Part shown: in pieces, positions 24,453-34,712 of the stretch | Layout: every line of letters starts with the position of its first letter | How positions within the stretch are numbered: the first letter of the stretch is position 1 | Source of the DNA: CAVQKZ01 sp963837325 | GTDB lineage: Bacteria > Actinomycetota > Actinomycetes > Mycobacteriales > Jatrophihabitantaceae | Direction of reading: 5' to 3' | NCBI GenBank assembly: GCA_963837325.1 | Contig: CAWIMV010000001.1 | Coordinates: 1,984,001-2,048,000 of the forward strand | DNA: 64,000 nucleotides | Program-made: the position numbers and the translations under genes | The notes under the pieces: model-generated | What the model was told of the DNA's origin: nothing | What the model saw: the letters and a program-made list of their open reading frames with translations, nothing else | Database searches by the model: none

Positions 24453-26237
24453 CTACTCGTCCCCTTCGAATTCCGGGCGGATGTCGCGCGCGGCCTGGAT
24501 CTCGTCGTTGCTCGCACCGGCCGCGACCATCGGCCACACCATGGCGTCCTTGCCGACGGTGAAGTCCACGACGACGGGGGTGTCGTTGATGGCCATCGCC
24601 TTGCTGATGGTGGCATCGACGTCGGCACTGGACTCACAACGCAGCCCGGCGCAGCCCAGCGCCTCGGCCAGTTTCACGAAATCGGGGACGCGTTGCTTGG
24701 TGCCACCGACACTCGCCGCGTCGAGCGTTGCGTGGGTGCCCAGTTCGGTCTGGCTGTAGCGCTCGGAGTAGAACAGCGTCTGCCACTGCCGCACCATGCC
24801 CAGGTTGCCGTTGTTGATGACCGCGACCTTGATCGGGATGCTTTCGACTGCGCAGGTCGCCAGCTCCTGGTTGGTCATCTGGAAGCAGCCGTCGCCGTCG
24901 ATCGCCCACACCAACTTGTCCGGGCAGGCGACCTTGGCCCCCATCGCCGCCGGCACCGCGTAGCCCATCGTTCCCAGGCCGCCGGAATTGAGCCAGGTGT
25001 ACGGGTTCTCGTAGCGAATGAACTGTGCGGCCCACATCTGATGCTGGCCCACGCCGGCGGCAAAGATCGTCTCGGGCCCGACGATCTCGCCCAGCCGCTC
25101 GATGACGTACTGCGGAGCGAGCGTCCCGTCGGGCGGTTCGGTATAGCCGAGCGGGTACGTCTGGCGCCATTGGTCGAGTTGCCGCCACCAGCCGGTGAGA
25201 TCGGCCCGGTTGCCTGCGGCGTACTCGCCCTCGACGGCCGGGATGAGCTCGAGCAGCACCTCGCGCACGTCGCCCACGATCGGGACGTCGGCAATGCGGT
25301 TCTTCCCGATCTCGGCCGGGTCGATGTCGGCATGGATCACAGCCGCTCCCGGCGCGAACGTAGCCAGCTTGCCGGTGACGCGATCGTCGAAGCGGGTGCC
25401 GAGTGCGATCAGCAGGTCGGACTTCTGCAGCGCGGTAACAGCCGACACCGAACCGTGCATACCGGGCATGCCGAGGTGCTGCTTGTGGCTGTCGGGGAAC
25501 GCACCGCGGGCCATCAGCGTGGTGACCACCGGTATGCCGGTCAACTCGGCCAGGCGCCGCAGCTCCGCGGCGGCCCGGGCCTTGAGCACGCCGCCGCCGA
25601 CGTAGAGCACCGGCCTCCGGGCCGCGCTGATCAGCCGGGCCGCCTCGCGGACCTGCTTGCCGTGCGGTCTGGTCACGGGCCGGTACCCGGGCAGGTCCAG
25701 TCGCGGCGGCCACGAGAACGACATCTGTTCCTGCAGGACGTCCTTGGGCAGGTCGACCAGTACGGGTCCCGGGCGTCCGGTTGCCGCCAGGTGGAACGCC
25801 TCCGCGATGGCCTGAGGCACTTCGGCGGCCGACTGCACGAGGAAGTTGTGCTTGGTGATCGGCAGCGTGATGCCGGAGATGTCGGCCTCTTGGAAGGCGT
25901 CCGTGCCGATGAACGCCCGGCCGACCTGGCCGGTGATCGCGACCATCGGCACCGAGTCCATGTACGCGTCGGCGATCGGCGTGACGAGGTTGGTGGCCCC
26001 GGGCCCCGATGTGGCCATGCAGACGCCGACCTTGCCGGATGCCTGCGCGTACCCCTCTGCGGCGTGGCCTGCGCCCTGCTCGTGGCGGACCAGGATGTGC
26101 CGGACCCTCGTGGAGTCATACAGCGGGTCGTACGCGGGCAGGATCGCCCCGCCCGGGATACCGAAGACGACATCGGCGCCGACCGCTTCGAGCGAACGGA
26201 CCAGCGCTTGGGCGCCCGTGATGCTCGACTCCGTCAT
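24453..26237 (-). CDS. ilvB: Acetolactate synthase large (catalytic) subunit
   Basis: A 594-residue thiamine-diphosphate and FAD enzyme, first common step of branched-chain amino acid synthesis. The ThDP-activating glutamate is in VRHEQGAGH (Glu53), and the cofactor motif GDGCFQMTNQEL is present in the C-terminal third. The ATG at 26237, with AGAGAGG upstream, starts the conserved MTESSITGAQAL region; the longer frame to 26309 runs through the terminator of the leader and is not translated. First structural gene of ilvBNC, controlled by a leader peptide and attenuator. Confidence 0.97.
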   Translation of the reverse strand: MTESSITGAQALVRSLEAVGADVVFGIPGGAILPAYDPLYDSTRVRHILVRHEQGAGHAAEGYAQASGKVGVCMATSGPGATNLVTPIADAYMDSVPMVAITGQVGRAFIGTDAFQEADISGITLPITKHNFLVQSAAEVPQAIAEAFHLAATGRPGPVLVDLPKDVLQEQMSFSWPPRLDLPGYRPVTRPHGKQVREAARLISAARRPVLYVGGGVLKARAAAELRRLAELTGIPVVTTLMARGAFPDSHKQHLGMPGMHGSVSAVTALQKSDLLIALGTRFDDRVTGKLATFAPGAAVIHADIDPAEIGKNRIADVPIVGDVREVLLELIPAVEGEYAAGNRADLTGWWRQLDQWRQTYPLGYTEPPDGTLAPQYVIERLGEIVGPETIFAAGVGQHQMWAAQFIRYENPYTWLNSGGLGTMGYAVPAAMGAKVACPDKLVWAIDGDGCFQMTNQELATCAVESIPIKVAVINNGNLGMVRQWQTLFYSERYSQTELGTHATLDAASVGGTKQRVPDFVKLAEALGCAGLRCESSADVDATISKAMAINDTPVVVDFTVGKDAMVWPMVAAGASNDEIQAARDIRPEFEGDE

Positions 26238-26283
26238 GCCGCTACCTCTCTTCGGGTCGTGCCTGGTGGTGGCTGTGCTCGCA

Positions 26284-26315
26284 ACAAAAAACCCCTCGTG
26301 CAGATGCACGAAGGG
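26284..26315 (-). terminator. Attenuator terminator in the ilvB leader
   Basis: Reading the minus strand, CCCTTCGTGC, a 4-base loop and GCACGAGGGG form a 10-bp stem (one G-U) followed by TTTTTTGTT, a textbook intrinsic terminator. It lies 21 bases after the leader peptide stop and about 46 bases before ilvB. Confidence 0.9.
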
Positions 26316-26336
26316 CTAGCGTCCTGAAGGGGCGAC

Positions 26337-26384
26337 CTAGGCCGCGTCTCCAGAACGCCGATGGATAAGTACGAGCGTTAGCAC
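26337..26384 (-). CDS. ilvB leader peptide MLTLVLIHRRSGDAA
   Basis: A 15-codon ORF from GTG to TAG whose first seven residues contain three Leu, one Val and one Ile, partly in rarer codons (CTA, GTA, CTT). It sits between a promoter and an intrinsic terminator ahead of ilvB, the standard arrangement of ribosome-mediated attenuation for branched-chain amino acids known in Corynebacterium and Streptomyces. TAACGT ends 7 bases before the GTG, so the leader mRNA probably starts at its own start codon. Confidence 0.85.
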   Translation of the reverse strand: MLTLVLIHRRSGDAA

Positions 26385-26391
26385 GGGGCAG

Positions 26392-26421
26392 ACGTTACCC
26401 GGTCAGGAGAAGCGAGTTCAA
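26392..26421 (-). promoter_or_regulatory. Promoter of the ilvB leader transcript
   Basis: On the minus strand TTGAAC (26421-26416), an 18-bp spacer and TAACGT (26397-26392) match the actinobacterial housekeeping consensus. The -10 is 7 bases from the leader GTG. Confidence 0.6.
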
Positions 26422-26494
26422 CAGCGCGGGATCAGCTTCTCACGATGCGGGATGGGCCCGTCCAGCCAGTTGGCCAACCCTCGTTAAGTACGTG

Positions 26495-26500
26495 TAAGGT
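26495..26500 (+). promoter_or_regulatory. Candidate -10 (TAAGGT) of the CAP-domain gene
   Basis: TAAGGT lies about 60 bases before the chosen start, with TTGGCC 19 bases upstream as a poor -35. It is the best sigma-70-type match on the plus strand here. Confidence 0.3.
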
Positions 26501-26561
26501 AGCCAAACACGGGGGAATGCGGGGGACGCAATCTGTCGGCTCTCTTTCTGGACGGTCCCCC

Positions 26562-27104
26562 ATGTCGCTCGGTGCCCGACGGTTACGACGCAGCACGCTC
26601 GTCCTGTCTCTCGTCGTCACGATGCTCCTGACCGGCGCTGTCCTCAACATCTCCTCCGCTTCGGCGGCCCCGCCTTCGACGGCGACCTCGGCCAGCATCG
26701 CCCGGGCTCTCCTGCACGCCATCAACACCAAGCGGGCCAGCTCGCACCTGCCCGCGCTGCGGATGGACGCCCGGCTGATGACCAGCGCCCACCGGCACAA
26801 CCTGGCCATGGCCCACCGGGACAACATGTCGCACCAACTGCCCGGCGAGGCGTCGTTCTCCGCCCGCATCTCCGGCGCCGGCTACGACTGGTCGAGCGCG
26901 GGCGAGAATATCGCCTGGAACTCGGATTGGACGCTGCGCGGGGCAATCGCCCTGGAGCGCTACATGAACGCCGAAGTGGCGCCGGACAACGCGCACAAGC
27001 TGAACATCGTGTCAAAGTCCTTCCGCGACGTCGGCGTGGACATCTACATGGACGCCGCTCATCACCGCATGTGGCTGACCCAGGACTTCGGACGCACCAG
27101 GTAG
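26562..27104 (+). CDS. Secreted CAP (SCP/PR-1) domain protein
   Basis: A 180-residue exported protein. The signal peptide has an RRLRR basic region, a hydrophobic core and a likely Ala-rich cleavage site near SSASAA (32-37). The mature protein is a single CAP domain: LLHAINTKRA opens it, and the active-site region includes AHRHNLAMAHRDNMSH, AGENIAWN and the terminal MWLTQDFG motif. Actinobacterial CAP proteins are secreted and of largely unknown function. I use the ATG at 26562 because the signal peptide starts there and GGACGG is upstream; ATGs at 26445 and 26517 are alternatives. Confidence 0.85.
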   Translation: MSLGARRLRRSTLVLSLVVTMLLTGAVLNISSASAAPPSTATSASIARALLHAINTKRASSHLPALRMDARLMTSAHRHNLAMAHRDNMSHQLPGEASFSARISGAGYDWSSAGENIAWNSDWTLRGAIALERYMNAEVAPDNAHKLNIVSKSFRDVGVDIYMDAAHHRMWLTQDFGRTR

Positions 27105-27115
27105 TCGACCGCCGC

Positions 27116-28807
<1,692 letters not shown>

Positions 28808-28837
28808 GAGCAAACCCTACGGGTTACCGTTCTTCGC

Positions 28838-29290
28838 GTGTCCTCCACCGCCGCCGGCCCGTCCGATCGCCGGACCTTCCGGCTCCCGGCCCTCGCCTAC
28901 CTGATCGTGCTGTTCCTACTCTTCTGCACGGCGCCGCTCGCCTTCGCCGGCGATGGCAGCGAGGAGGCCCGCGCGGCACTGGGGCCCCGGGCGCTGCTGC
29001 TGCTCCTTCCGGTCTTCGCCGCGGCATTCATCGCTCGCACCCGCACGGTGGTCGACGAGAACGGCGTCAGCGTACGGGCGCTGTTCGGCACGCGGCACCT
29101 GCCCTGGACCGAGATGCGTGGCCTGTCGGTGACCGGCCGCTCTGTGTATGCCGTCAGCCGGGACGGTTCGGTGCGCCTGCCCTGCGTGCGGATCAGCGAC
29201 CTGGCCGCCGTGACCAAGGCGAGCGGCGGGAAGCTGCCGGAGGTCGCCGAACCCACCCCGAAGTTCGCGCCGTCGCGCCGCCGCCGCTGA
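28838..29290 (+). CDS. Small membrane protein with bacterial PH domain
   Basis: A 150-residue protein with two hydrophobic helices (about 16-36 and 50-68) followed by a PH-like beta domain: TRTVVDENGVSVRALFGTRHLPWTEMRGLSV is the typical start of the bPH_6 fold. Such proteins are common near ilvD in actinomycetes and have no defined role. The GTG start has no Shine-Dalgarno; TACCGT (28825-28830) lies 7 bases upstream, indicating a leaderless message. It diverges from ilvD across only 30 bases and ends 9 bases before a convergent dehydrogenase gene. Confidence 0.82.
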   Translation: MSSTAAGPSDRRTFRLPALAYLIVLFLLFCTAPLAFAGDGSEEARAALGPRALLLLLPVFAAAFIARTRTVVDENGVSVRALFGTRHLPWTEMRGLSVTGRSVYAVSRDGSVRLPCVRISDLAAVTKASGGKLPEVAEPTPKFAPSRRRR

Positions 29291-29299
29291 ACCCCGAGG

Positions 29300-30217
29300 T
29301 CAGTAGCCGTCGGAGACGATGTTCTCGAGTGGCTCGCCGTTGTGGAAGCGGGCGACCTGCTCGCGGACCAGCCGGTAGGCCCGCCGTTCCCAGCCGGACG
29401 TGCCCCCGCCGACATGAGGGGTCAGCACCAGGTTCGGCGCGTCCCACAGCGGGTGCTGGGCGGGCAGCGGCTCCGGTTCGGTGACGTCGAGGAACGCATG
29501 CAGCCGCTGCGCGGTGAGTTCAGCCAGCAGCGCGTCGGTGTCGACGATCGGCCCGCGGGCGATGTTGACCAGCAGCGCGCCGTCGGGCATCGCCGCCAGG
29601 AACCGGGCGTCCACGAGCCCATGGGTATGCGGCGTGTGCGGGAGGGCCACGACCACGATGTCGTGCTGCGGCAAGAGCGCGGGCAGCTCGTCCAGGCCGT
29701 GAACGCCATCGCGCACCCGCCGGGCCACGAAGGTGGCCTGTGCGTCGAAGATCTCCACGACGGCCGCGATGCGCCGGCCGATGTCGCCGGCGCCGAGGAT
29801 CAGGACCCGCTTGCTGTCCAGCCCGTCGGTGCCCCTGCGTTCCCACCGGTGGGCCGCCTGTTCCCGCACCCACCGAGGCAGCTGTCGCAGCACACTGAGC
29901 ATCCCTGCGATCGCCAGTTCCGCGGTCGAACCACCGTGCACACCGCGGGCGTTGCAGAGCACCACGCCCTCGGGCACCCGGCCGAGCCAGGCCTCGACGC
30001 CCGCCGACAGCAACTGGACCACCTTCAACGCCGGCAGTTCGCTCAGTGCGTCGGACGTCAGCGCGGCCACGCTGTAGCGGGCGACCAGGAACGTGACGTC
30101 CTTGCTACCAGCCGGCGGCGCCCCCGTCCCATCCCAGATCACCACCTCGACGCCCGACGGCAATTCGCCGATCAGGTCTCGCGCTTCGGGGTCAGGAACG
30201 CAGATGGTGGTCACCAT
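29300..30217 (-). CDS. D-isomer specific 2-hydroxyacid dehydrogenase family protein
   Basis: A 305-residue NAD(P)-dependent oxidoreductase of the D-2-hydroxyacid type. The Rossmann motif GAGDIG is near 141-146; the catalytic Arg is in NIARGP, Glu in TEPEPLP and His in TPHVGG, so the triad is complete. The substrate (for example glyoxylate, hydroxypyruvate or another 2-oxoacid) cannot be told. It lacks the C-terminal ACT domain of phosphoglycerate dehydrogenase. It diverges from a glucose/sorbosone dehydrogenase-like lipoprotein gene. Confidence 0.92.
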   Translation of the reverse strand: MVTTICVPDPEARDLIGELPSGVEVVIWDGTGAPPAGSKDVTFLVARYSVAALTSDALSELPALKVVQLLSAGVEAWLGRVPEGVVLCNARGVHGGSTAELAIAGMLSVLRQLPRWVREQAAHRWERRGTDGLDSKRVLILGAGDIGRRIAAVVEIFDAQATFVARRVRDGVHGLDELPALLPQHDIVVVALPHTPHTHGLVDARFLAAMPDGALLVNIARGPIVDTDALLAELTAQRLHAFLDVTEPEPLPAQHPLWDAPNLVLTPHVGGGTSGWERRAYRLVREQVARFHNGEPLENIVSDGY

Positions 30218-30264
30218 CGAAGGCTATCGACGCGCTCACAGCCTCACGAGGCAGACTGGACGGC

Positions 30265-31482
30265 ATGCACCGCCTCCGCCGACCCGTGCTCGCGGTCGCG
30301 GCCGCGGTGTTGCTGGCCGGCTGCGGCACCGCGGCCAAGGCCAGCAACCCGACGTGGGTGCCGAAGCCGTCATTCCAGGGCGAGGGCCAGCCGCCCGGCG
30401 CCCCGTCGACGAATGCGGGCGCGCCGGGCCCCGGCGGCCGAGCGACGCCGGGCCCGAAGCGGACCGGTCCGACGTCCCCAGCGCCCAAGGGCCCGGATCC
30501 ATACGTCGTCGCGACGAAACTGAGCTCGCCGGTCGGGCTGGCCGTGCTTCCCGACGGCACCGCGCTCGTCGGGGAGCGAACGACCGGGAGAATCATGCGG
30601 GTGCAACCGACGGCGGGCGAGCCGGTGCCCACCGTTCGGACGTTGACCGGTATCAGCACGGCGGGCGGTGGCGGACTGCTCGACCTGGCGCTGTCGCCGA
30701 ACTACACCCAGGACAACCTGATCTTCGCCTATCTCACGACGGCCACCGACAACCGCGTTGTCGCGTTCACCCTCACTGGGCCGGTCACACCCGTGCTGAT
30801 CGGCATCCCCCGGGGCGCGAGCGACAACAGCGGCCGGATCGCATTTGGCAGCGACGGATTGCTCTACGTCGGTACCAGCGACGCCGGTCACCCCGCGCTC
30901 GCCGCCGATGCGAACAGCCTCGCCGGCAAGGTGCTGCGCGTGAGCGACATCGGTAAACCCGCCGCCGGCAACCCCGCGCCGGCGTCACCGATCTTCACCA
31001 GCGGGCATCGCGTCGTCGACGGGCTGTGCCTGGTCGCCGAGGCCAACAAGCTGATCGAGGTGGAGGCGGGCGGCGCGACCGGGCGCGACAACGTCAACGT
31101 CCTGAGCGCAGGGCGCTCCTACGGCTGGCCGCACCCCGGCGCGTCGACGCCGAAGCCGCTCACCTCGTTGCCGGGCGCCCAGCGCGGCCCGGGCGGCTGC
31201 GCGGTCATGGCCGGCCAGCTGTACGTCACGTCGTTGACCGGCAAGGCGCTGCTCGTTGCGCCCCTTTCGCCCAGGGGACGCGGGTTGGCGGCGTCGAAGT
31301 TCACGGCAACGCTGCCGAACCGGTACGGACGGTTGCTCAGCGTTGTCGCCGATCCGGCCGCCGGGGTGCTGTGGCTGACCACCTCCAATCGCGACGGGCA
31401 CGGGCGCCCGGTCGCCGACGACGAGCGAGTGATACGGATCCCGCCGCCGAGCGGCGGTGGAAGCAGCAACTCGCCGGCGTGA
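30265..31482 (+). CDS. Glucose/sorbosone dehydrogenase-like (PQQ-type) beta-propeller lipoprotein
   Basis: A 405-residue exported lipoprotein: basic N-terminus, hydrophobic stretch and lipobox LAGC with cysteine near 20, then a Pro/Gly-rich linker to about 75. The remainder is a six-bladed GSDH propeller beginning SSPVGLAVLPDGTALVGERTTGRI; GGLLDLALSPNY and the GRIAFGSDGLLYVGTSDAG repeat follow. The family oxidises sugars with PQQ in some members, but cofactor use is unproven here, and several actinobacterial homologues may lack PQQ. It stands alone, with a convergent TetR gene downstream. Confidence 0.87.
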   Translation: MHRLRRPVLAVAAAVLLAGCGTAAKASNPTWVPKPSFQGEGQPPGAPSTNAGAPGPGGRATPGPKRTGPTSPAPKGPDPYVVATKLSSPVGLAVLPDGTALVGERTTGRIMRVQPTAGEPVPTVRTLTGISTAGGGGLLDLALSPNYTQDNLIFAYLTTATDNRVVAFTLTGPVTPVLIGIPRGASDNSGRIAFGSDGLLYVGTSDAGHPALAADANSLAGKVLRVSDIGKPAAGNPAPASPIFTSGHRVVDGLCLVAEANKLIEVEAGGATGRDNVNVLSAGRSYGWPHPGASTPKPLTSLPGAQRGPGGCAVMAGQLYVTSLTGKALLVAPLSPRGRGLAASKFTATLPNRYGRLLSVVADPAAGVLWLTTSNRDGHGRPVADDERVIRIPPPSGGGSSNSPA

Positions 31483-31491
31483 GCCGGCAGG

Positions 31492-32151
31492 TCAGGAATC
31501 CGGGGAGTCCCCACGCAGGCGGTGCAGGTCGGCCCGGCTCAACCCCGGCCCCGACAGCTCGCGCCGCTGCGCCTTCGGGCGCAGCCCTTCGACGAACAGA
31601 TCCATATGACGGTGGGCCAGCTCGGCATTGAGCTCGGGCGGAATCGGCCCGGGCAGAGGTCGCGACAACCGCACAAGCAGCAAGCCCACGTCGGCAAAGG
31701 TGATGTCCTCGGGCAGTGCGCCCGAATCGTGAGCCGCATTGACGATGCGTTCGACCGCCTGAGCGGACGCCTCGCGAGCCGGGCGCAGTTCGGGGTCGTC
31801 CAGGTCGAGCTTGTCCAGCACGAGCGGAATGACCGCGGAGACCCGCAGGTCGAGTGCGGCGTGCAAGTACCTGGTCAGCGCATCGAACGGATCGGCCTCG
31901 GTGGCCAGTGCCTCTTCGGCGACGAGCCGGGTCCGCTCGAGAGCGTCGAGGACGACCGCGCGTAGGAGGGCCGTGCGGTCGGGGAAACGCCGATACAGCG
32001 TGGCGATGCCGACGCCGGCCCGCCGGGCCACCTCTTCGAGCGAGACCCCGGTACCCCGTTCGACGAACACGTCACGGGCGGCGGCCAACAACTGAGCCTG
32101 GTTTCGCCGGGCGTCCGCGCGCAACCCGCGCACCGAATCGGTCTGGCTCAT
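31492..32151 (-). CDS. TetR family transcriptional regulator
   Basis: A 219-residue repressor-type protein with the TetR helix-turn-helix at about 10-55 (NQAQLLAAARDVFVERG, then SLEEVARRAGVGIATLYRRFPDRTALL) and a helical ligand-binding C-terminus. I start it at ATG 32151, where the conserved region begins, not at 32244, which would run through the divergent promoter. It diverges from an MFS exporter/VOC/cupin module and probably represses that module through the palindrome at 32269-32283. Confidence 0.92.
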   Translation of the reverse strand: MSQTDSVRGLRADARRNQAQLLAAARDVFVERGTGVSLEEVARRAGVGIATLYRRFPDRTALLRAVVLDALERTRLVAEEALATEADPFDALTRYLHAALDLRVSAVIPLVLDKLDLDDPELRPAREASAQAVERIVNAAHDSGALPEDITFADVGLLLVRLSRPLPGPIPPELNAELAHRHMDLFVEGLRPKAQRRELSGPGLSRADLHRLRGDSPDS

Positions 32152-32268
32152 GCGCTGGCCCCCTGTGGCGTCTGGCGTCGTGGCGTGCTGTCCCGTCAGC
32201 TTAACGCTATGTGGAGAAAAATCTTCCGGATCCTCTTGTGTCACAACCGCGGGCGTGGCAGGGTAACT

Positions 32269-32283
32269 GGAGGAAATTCCTCC
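32269..32283. promoter_or_regulatory. Candidate TetR operator GGAGGAA-A-TTCCTCC
   Basis: A perfect 7-bp inverted repeat with a single central base lies 25 bases before the MFS start. TATAAC (32291-32296) follows closely and could be the -10 of the exporter transcript, so binding would block the promoter. Confidence 0.6.
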
Positions 32284-32307
32284 GAATGCCTATAACGGGA
32301 GCCAACC

Positions 32308-33813
32308 ATGTCCGGGCCAGATCTGCACCTCGGCGCTCAGGCGCCGCCTCCGCCTTCCGATCGCCGCTGGCTGGCCCTCGTCGTGATCGCGGTCGCCCAG
32401 TTGATGACCGCGCTCGACGCAACGGTCGTCAACATCGCGCTGCCTTCTGCGCAGCGCGCGCTCGGCTTCGACGACGGCGATCGGCAGTGGGTCATCACCG
32501 CCTACACGCTGTCGGTGGCCGGGCTGCTGCTGCTCGGCGGCCGGGTCGCCGATCACCTCGGTCGACGCCGCGCCTTCCTCATCGGCCTGGCCGGATTCGC
32601 CACTGCTTCGGCCCTCGCCGGTGCCGCGCCGAATCTCGGCGTGCTGGTCGCCGGTCGGGCGGGCCAAGGAGCCTTCGCCGCCCTCCTCGTCCCGACCGCC
32701 CTGTCGATGGTTGCGGTCAGCTTCACCGATCCCAAGGAGCGCGCGAAGGCCTTCGGCGTCTACGGCGCCGTCGCCAGTAGCGGCGCGGCCGTCGGGCTGC
32801 TCCTGGGCGGCGCGCTCACCGAGTTCCTGCAATGGCGCTGGTGCCTGTACGTCAACATCGTCATCGCCGTAGGCGCATTCATTGCCGGCCGCGCCGTGTT
32901 ACCGAACCCGCCGGTCTTCGCCACGACAAAGCTCGACGTGATCGGTGCCGGGCTAATCACCGCGGGCCTCGCCGCGCTGGTGCTCGGCTTCAGTCAGGCG
33001 GTCGCGCACGGCTGGTCGTCTGCCGAGGTGATCGGTCCTATCGCCGGCGGCGTTGCCGCAATCGTGGCCTTCCTCGTGCGCCAGGCCCGCAGCACCGCTC
33101 CGTTGCTGCCGGTGTACCTGCTCGCCAACCGCGCCCGGGCCGGCGCCTACCTCGCCGTCGCGGCCGGCGTCGTCGGGTCATTCGGCATGTTCCTCATGCT
33201 GACCTACTACTTCCAGGTGGTGCGGGACTACTCGTCGCTTCGCGCCGGGCTCGCCTTCCTGCCGCTCAGTGCAGCGGTTTCGGCCAGCGCGTACGGCCTC
33301 GGCAGTCGCCTCTTGCCGCGGGTGGCGGCTCGGACCCTCGTCGTGCCGGGGCTACTCGTCGCTGCCGGCGGGCTGGCCCTGCTCAGCCGCCTCGACGCGT
33401 CCAGCGGGTATGTGACCCTGGTGCTGCCCGCCCAAGTGCTGGTAGGAGTCGGCATCGGCTGCGTGTTCACCCCGGCCATCAGCGTGGCCACGAGCGGAAT
33501 CGACCCACGCAGTGCCGGCGTTGCCGCTGCTGTGGCCAACACCGCTATGCAGATCGGTGGTTCGATCGGCACGGCTGTGCTCAATACGGTGGCGATCTCC
33601 GCCACGACGACGTACTTTGCCGACCACGGTGGTTCCGATCGCGTGTCCGCTCTGGTCCACGGTTATGCCGCCGCCACGCTTGGTGCCGCTGCGTTCCTGG
33701 CCGGTGTCGCCGCCGTGGCTGCCGCTCTGATCAACACGCCGCGTCCAGCCAGTACGCCGCGGCCCGCAAGCAGCCCGGTCCCCTCCCGGTCTCGCCTTGA
33801 GACCAAGTCCTGA
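32308..33813 (+). CDS. MFS multidrug exporter, DHA2 (14-TM, EmrB/QacA) type
   Basis: A 501-residue efflux protein with 14 predicted hydrophobic helices. LDATVVNIALPSAQRAL near 34-50 is the DHA2 motif D1, and GGRVADHLGRRRAFLIG is motif A between TM2 and TM3. It is the first gene of a three-gene unit (exporter, VOC protein, cupin) facing a TetR regulator, so it probably expels the compound that the TetR protein senses. GGGAG precedes the ATG by 6 bases. Confidence 0.92.
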   Translation: MSGPDLHLGAQAPPPPSDRRWLALVVIAVAQLMTALDATVVNIALPSAQRALGFDDGDRQWVITAYTLSVAGLLLLGGRVADHLGRRRAFLIGLAGFATASALAGAAPNLGVLVAGRAGQGAFAALLVPTALSMVAVSFTDPKERAKAFGVYGAVASSGAAVGLLLGGALTEFLQWRWCLYVNIVIAVGAFIAGRAVLPNPPVFATTKLDVIGAGLITAGLAALVLGFSQAVAHGWSSAEVIGPIAGGVAAIVAFLVRQARSTAPLLPVYLLANRARAGAYLAVAAGVVGSFGMFLMLTYYFQVVRDYSSLRAGLAFLPLSAAVSASAYGLGSRLLPRVAARTLVVPGLLVAAGGLALLSRLDASSGYVTLVLPAQVLVGVGIGCVFTPAISVATSGIDPRSAGVAAAVANTAMQIGGSIGTAVLNTVAISATTTYFADHGGSDRVSALVHGYAAATLGAAAFLAGVAAVAAALINTPRPASTPRPASSPVPSRSRLETKS

Positions 33814-33824
33814 AGGAGTTCGAA

Positions 33825-34211
33825 ATGCCTGTGCAGCTCAATCACACGATCGTCCATGCGCGCGACAAGCGCGAGGCGGCCGACTTCTTCGCCGACATCC
33901 TCGGCGTAGCGGCCCCGACCACGTACGGTCCGTTCCTCGTGTTGCAAGTCGACAACGACGTCTCCCTCGACTTCGCCGACGACCACGGTGCACCCGTGCC
34001 TCAGCACTATGCGTTTCTCGTCAGCGAGGCGGAATTCGACGAGATTCTCGGCCGGATCCGCGAGCGGGGACTGTCGTTCTGGGCCGACCCGTTTCACCGG
34101 CAACCGGGCGAGATCAACACCAACGACGGCGGCCGCGGGGTGTACTGGGAGGATCCGAACGGCCACTCGCTGGAGATCATCACCCGGCCGTACGGCAGCG
34201 GCGCGAGCTGA
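33825..34211 (+). CDS. VOC (glyoxalase/bleomycin resistance/dioxygenase) superfamily protein
   Basis: A 128-residue single-domain VOC protein. LNHTIVHARDKREAADFFADILG at its start and GVYWEDPNGHSLEIITRPY at its end hold the usual metal ligands (His7, and His/Glu near 118-121). Members bind or modify small molecules, including antibiotics and dioxygenase substrates. It starts 11 bases after the MFS stop with GGAG upstream, so it is co-transcribed. It may sequester or modify the exporter's substrate; this is inferred from context. Confidence 0.9.
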   Translation: MPVQLNHTIVHARDKREAADFFADILGVAAPTTYGPFLVLQVDNDVSLDFADDHGAPVPQHYAFLVSEAEFDEILGRIRERGLSFWADPFHRQPGEINTNDGGRGVYWEDPNGHSLEIITRPYGSGAS

Positions 34212-34223
34212 GGGCGGCACGGC

Positions 34224-34712
34224 ATGTCTTACCCCGAACCGCGGTACTTCGACGATTCCGGCGAGGTCAGCGCCCGGCTGCGGCGCGACGATCACGAACC
34301 GGAGTTGGCCAGCCCGTCCGGCAACCGCACCCACTACCTGGCCACCGGCGCCTCCACCGACGGCGAATTCGGGCTGTACCGGTGGGAGATGGGCCCGACG
34401 CGGACCGGGCCGGATCCGCACTTCCACAAGACGATCTCGGAGTCGTTTTACATCCTGTCCGGGACGGTCCGGCTGTACGACGGCACGAAGTGGATCGATG
34501 CGACACCCGGCGACTTCCTGTTCGTGCCGGAGGGCGGTATTCACGGGTTCCGCAACGAGTCGGGCGAGCCGGCGTCGATGTTGCTGCTGTTCGCGCCTGG
34601 CGCGCCGCGCGAGGACTACTTCGAGACCCTCGCCGACGCGGCTCGCCGCGAGGCGCTGACGGAGCAAGAGCGGACCGAGTTCTACCTGCGGCACGACACG
34701 TACTGGCTCTAG
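34224..34712 (+). CDS. Cupin domain protein
   Basis: A 162-residue single cupin. The metal-binding motif is DPHFHKTISESFYILSG near 64-80 (His, His, Glu), followed by the second motif ending in GGIHGFRNES. The family includes small-molecule oxygenases, isomerases and sensors. It is third in the TetR-controlled exporter/VOC/cupin unit. Its stop overlaps the convergent acetyltransferase stop by 4 bases. The reaction is unknown. Confidence 0.9.
   Translation: MSYPEPRYFDDSGEVSARLRRDDHEPELASPSGNRTHYLATGASTDGEFGLYRWEMGPTRTGPDPHFHKTISESFYILSGTVRLYDGTKWIDATPGDFLFVPEGGIHGFRNESGEPASMLLLFAPGAPREDYFETLADAARREALTEQERTEFYLRHDTYWL

Noticed and set aside
24453..26309. IlvB start at 26309
   Set aside because: It would begin inside the attenuator terminator; the conserved start and ribosome-binding site are at 26237.
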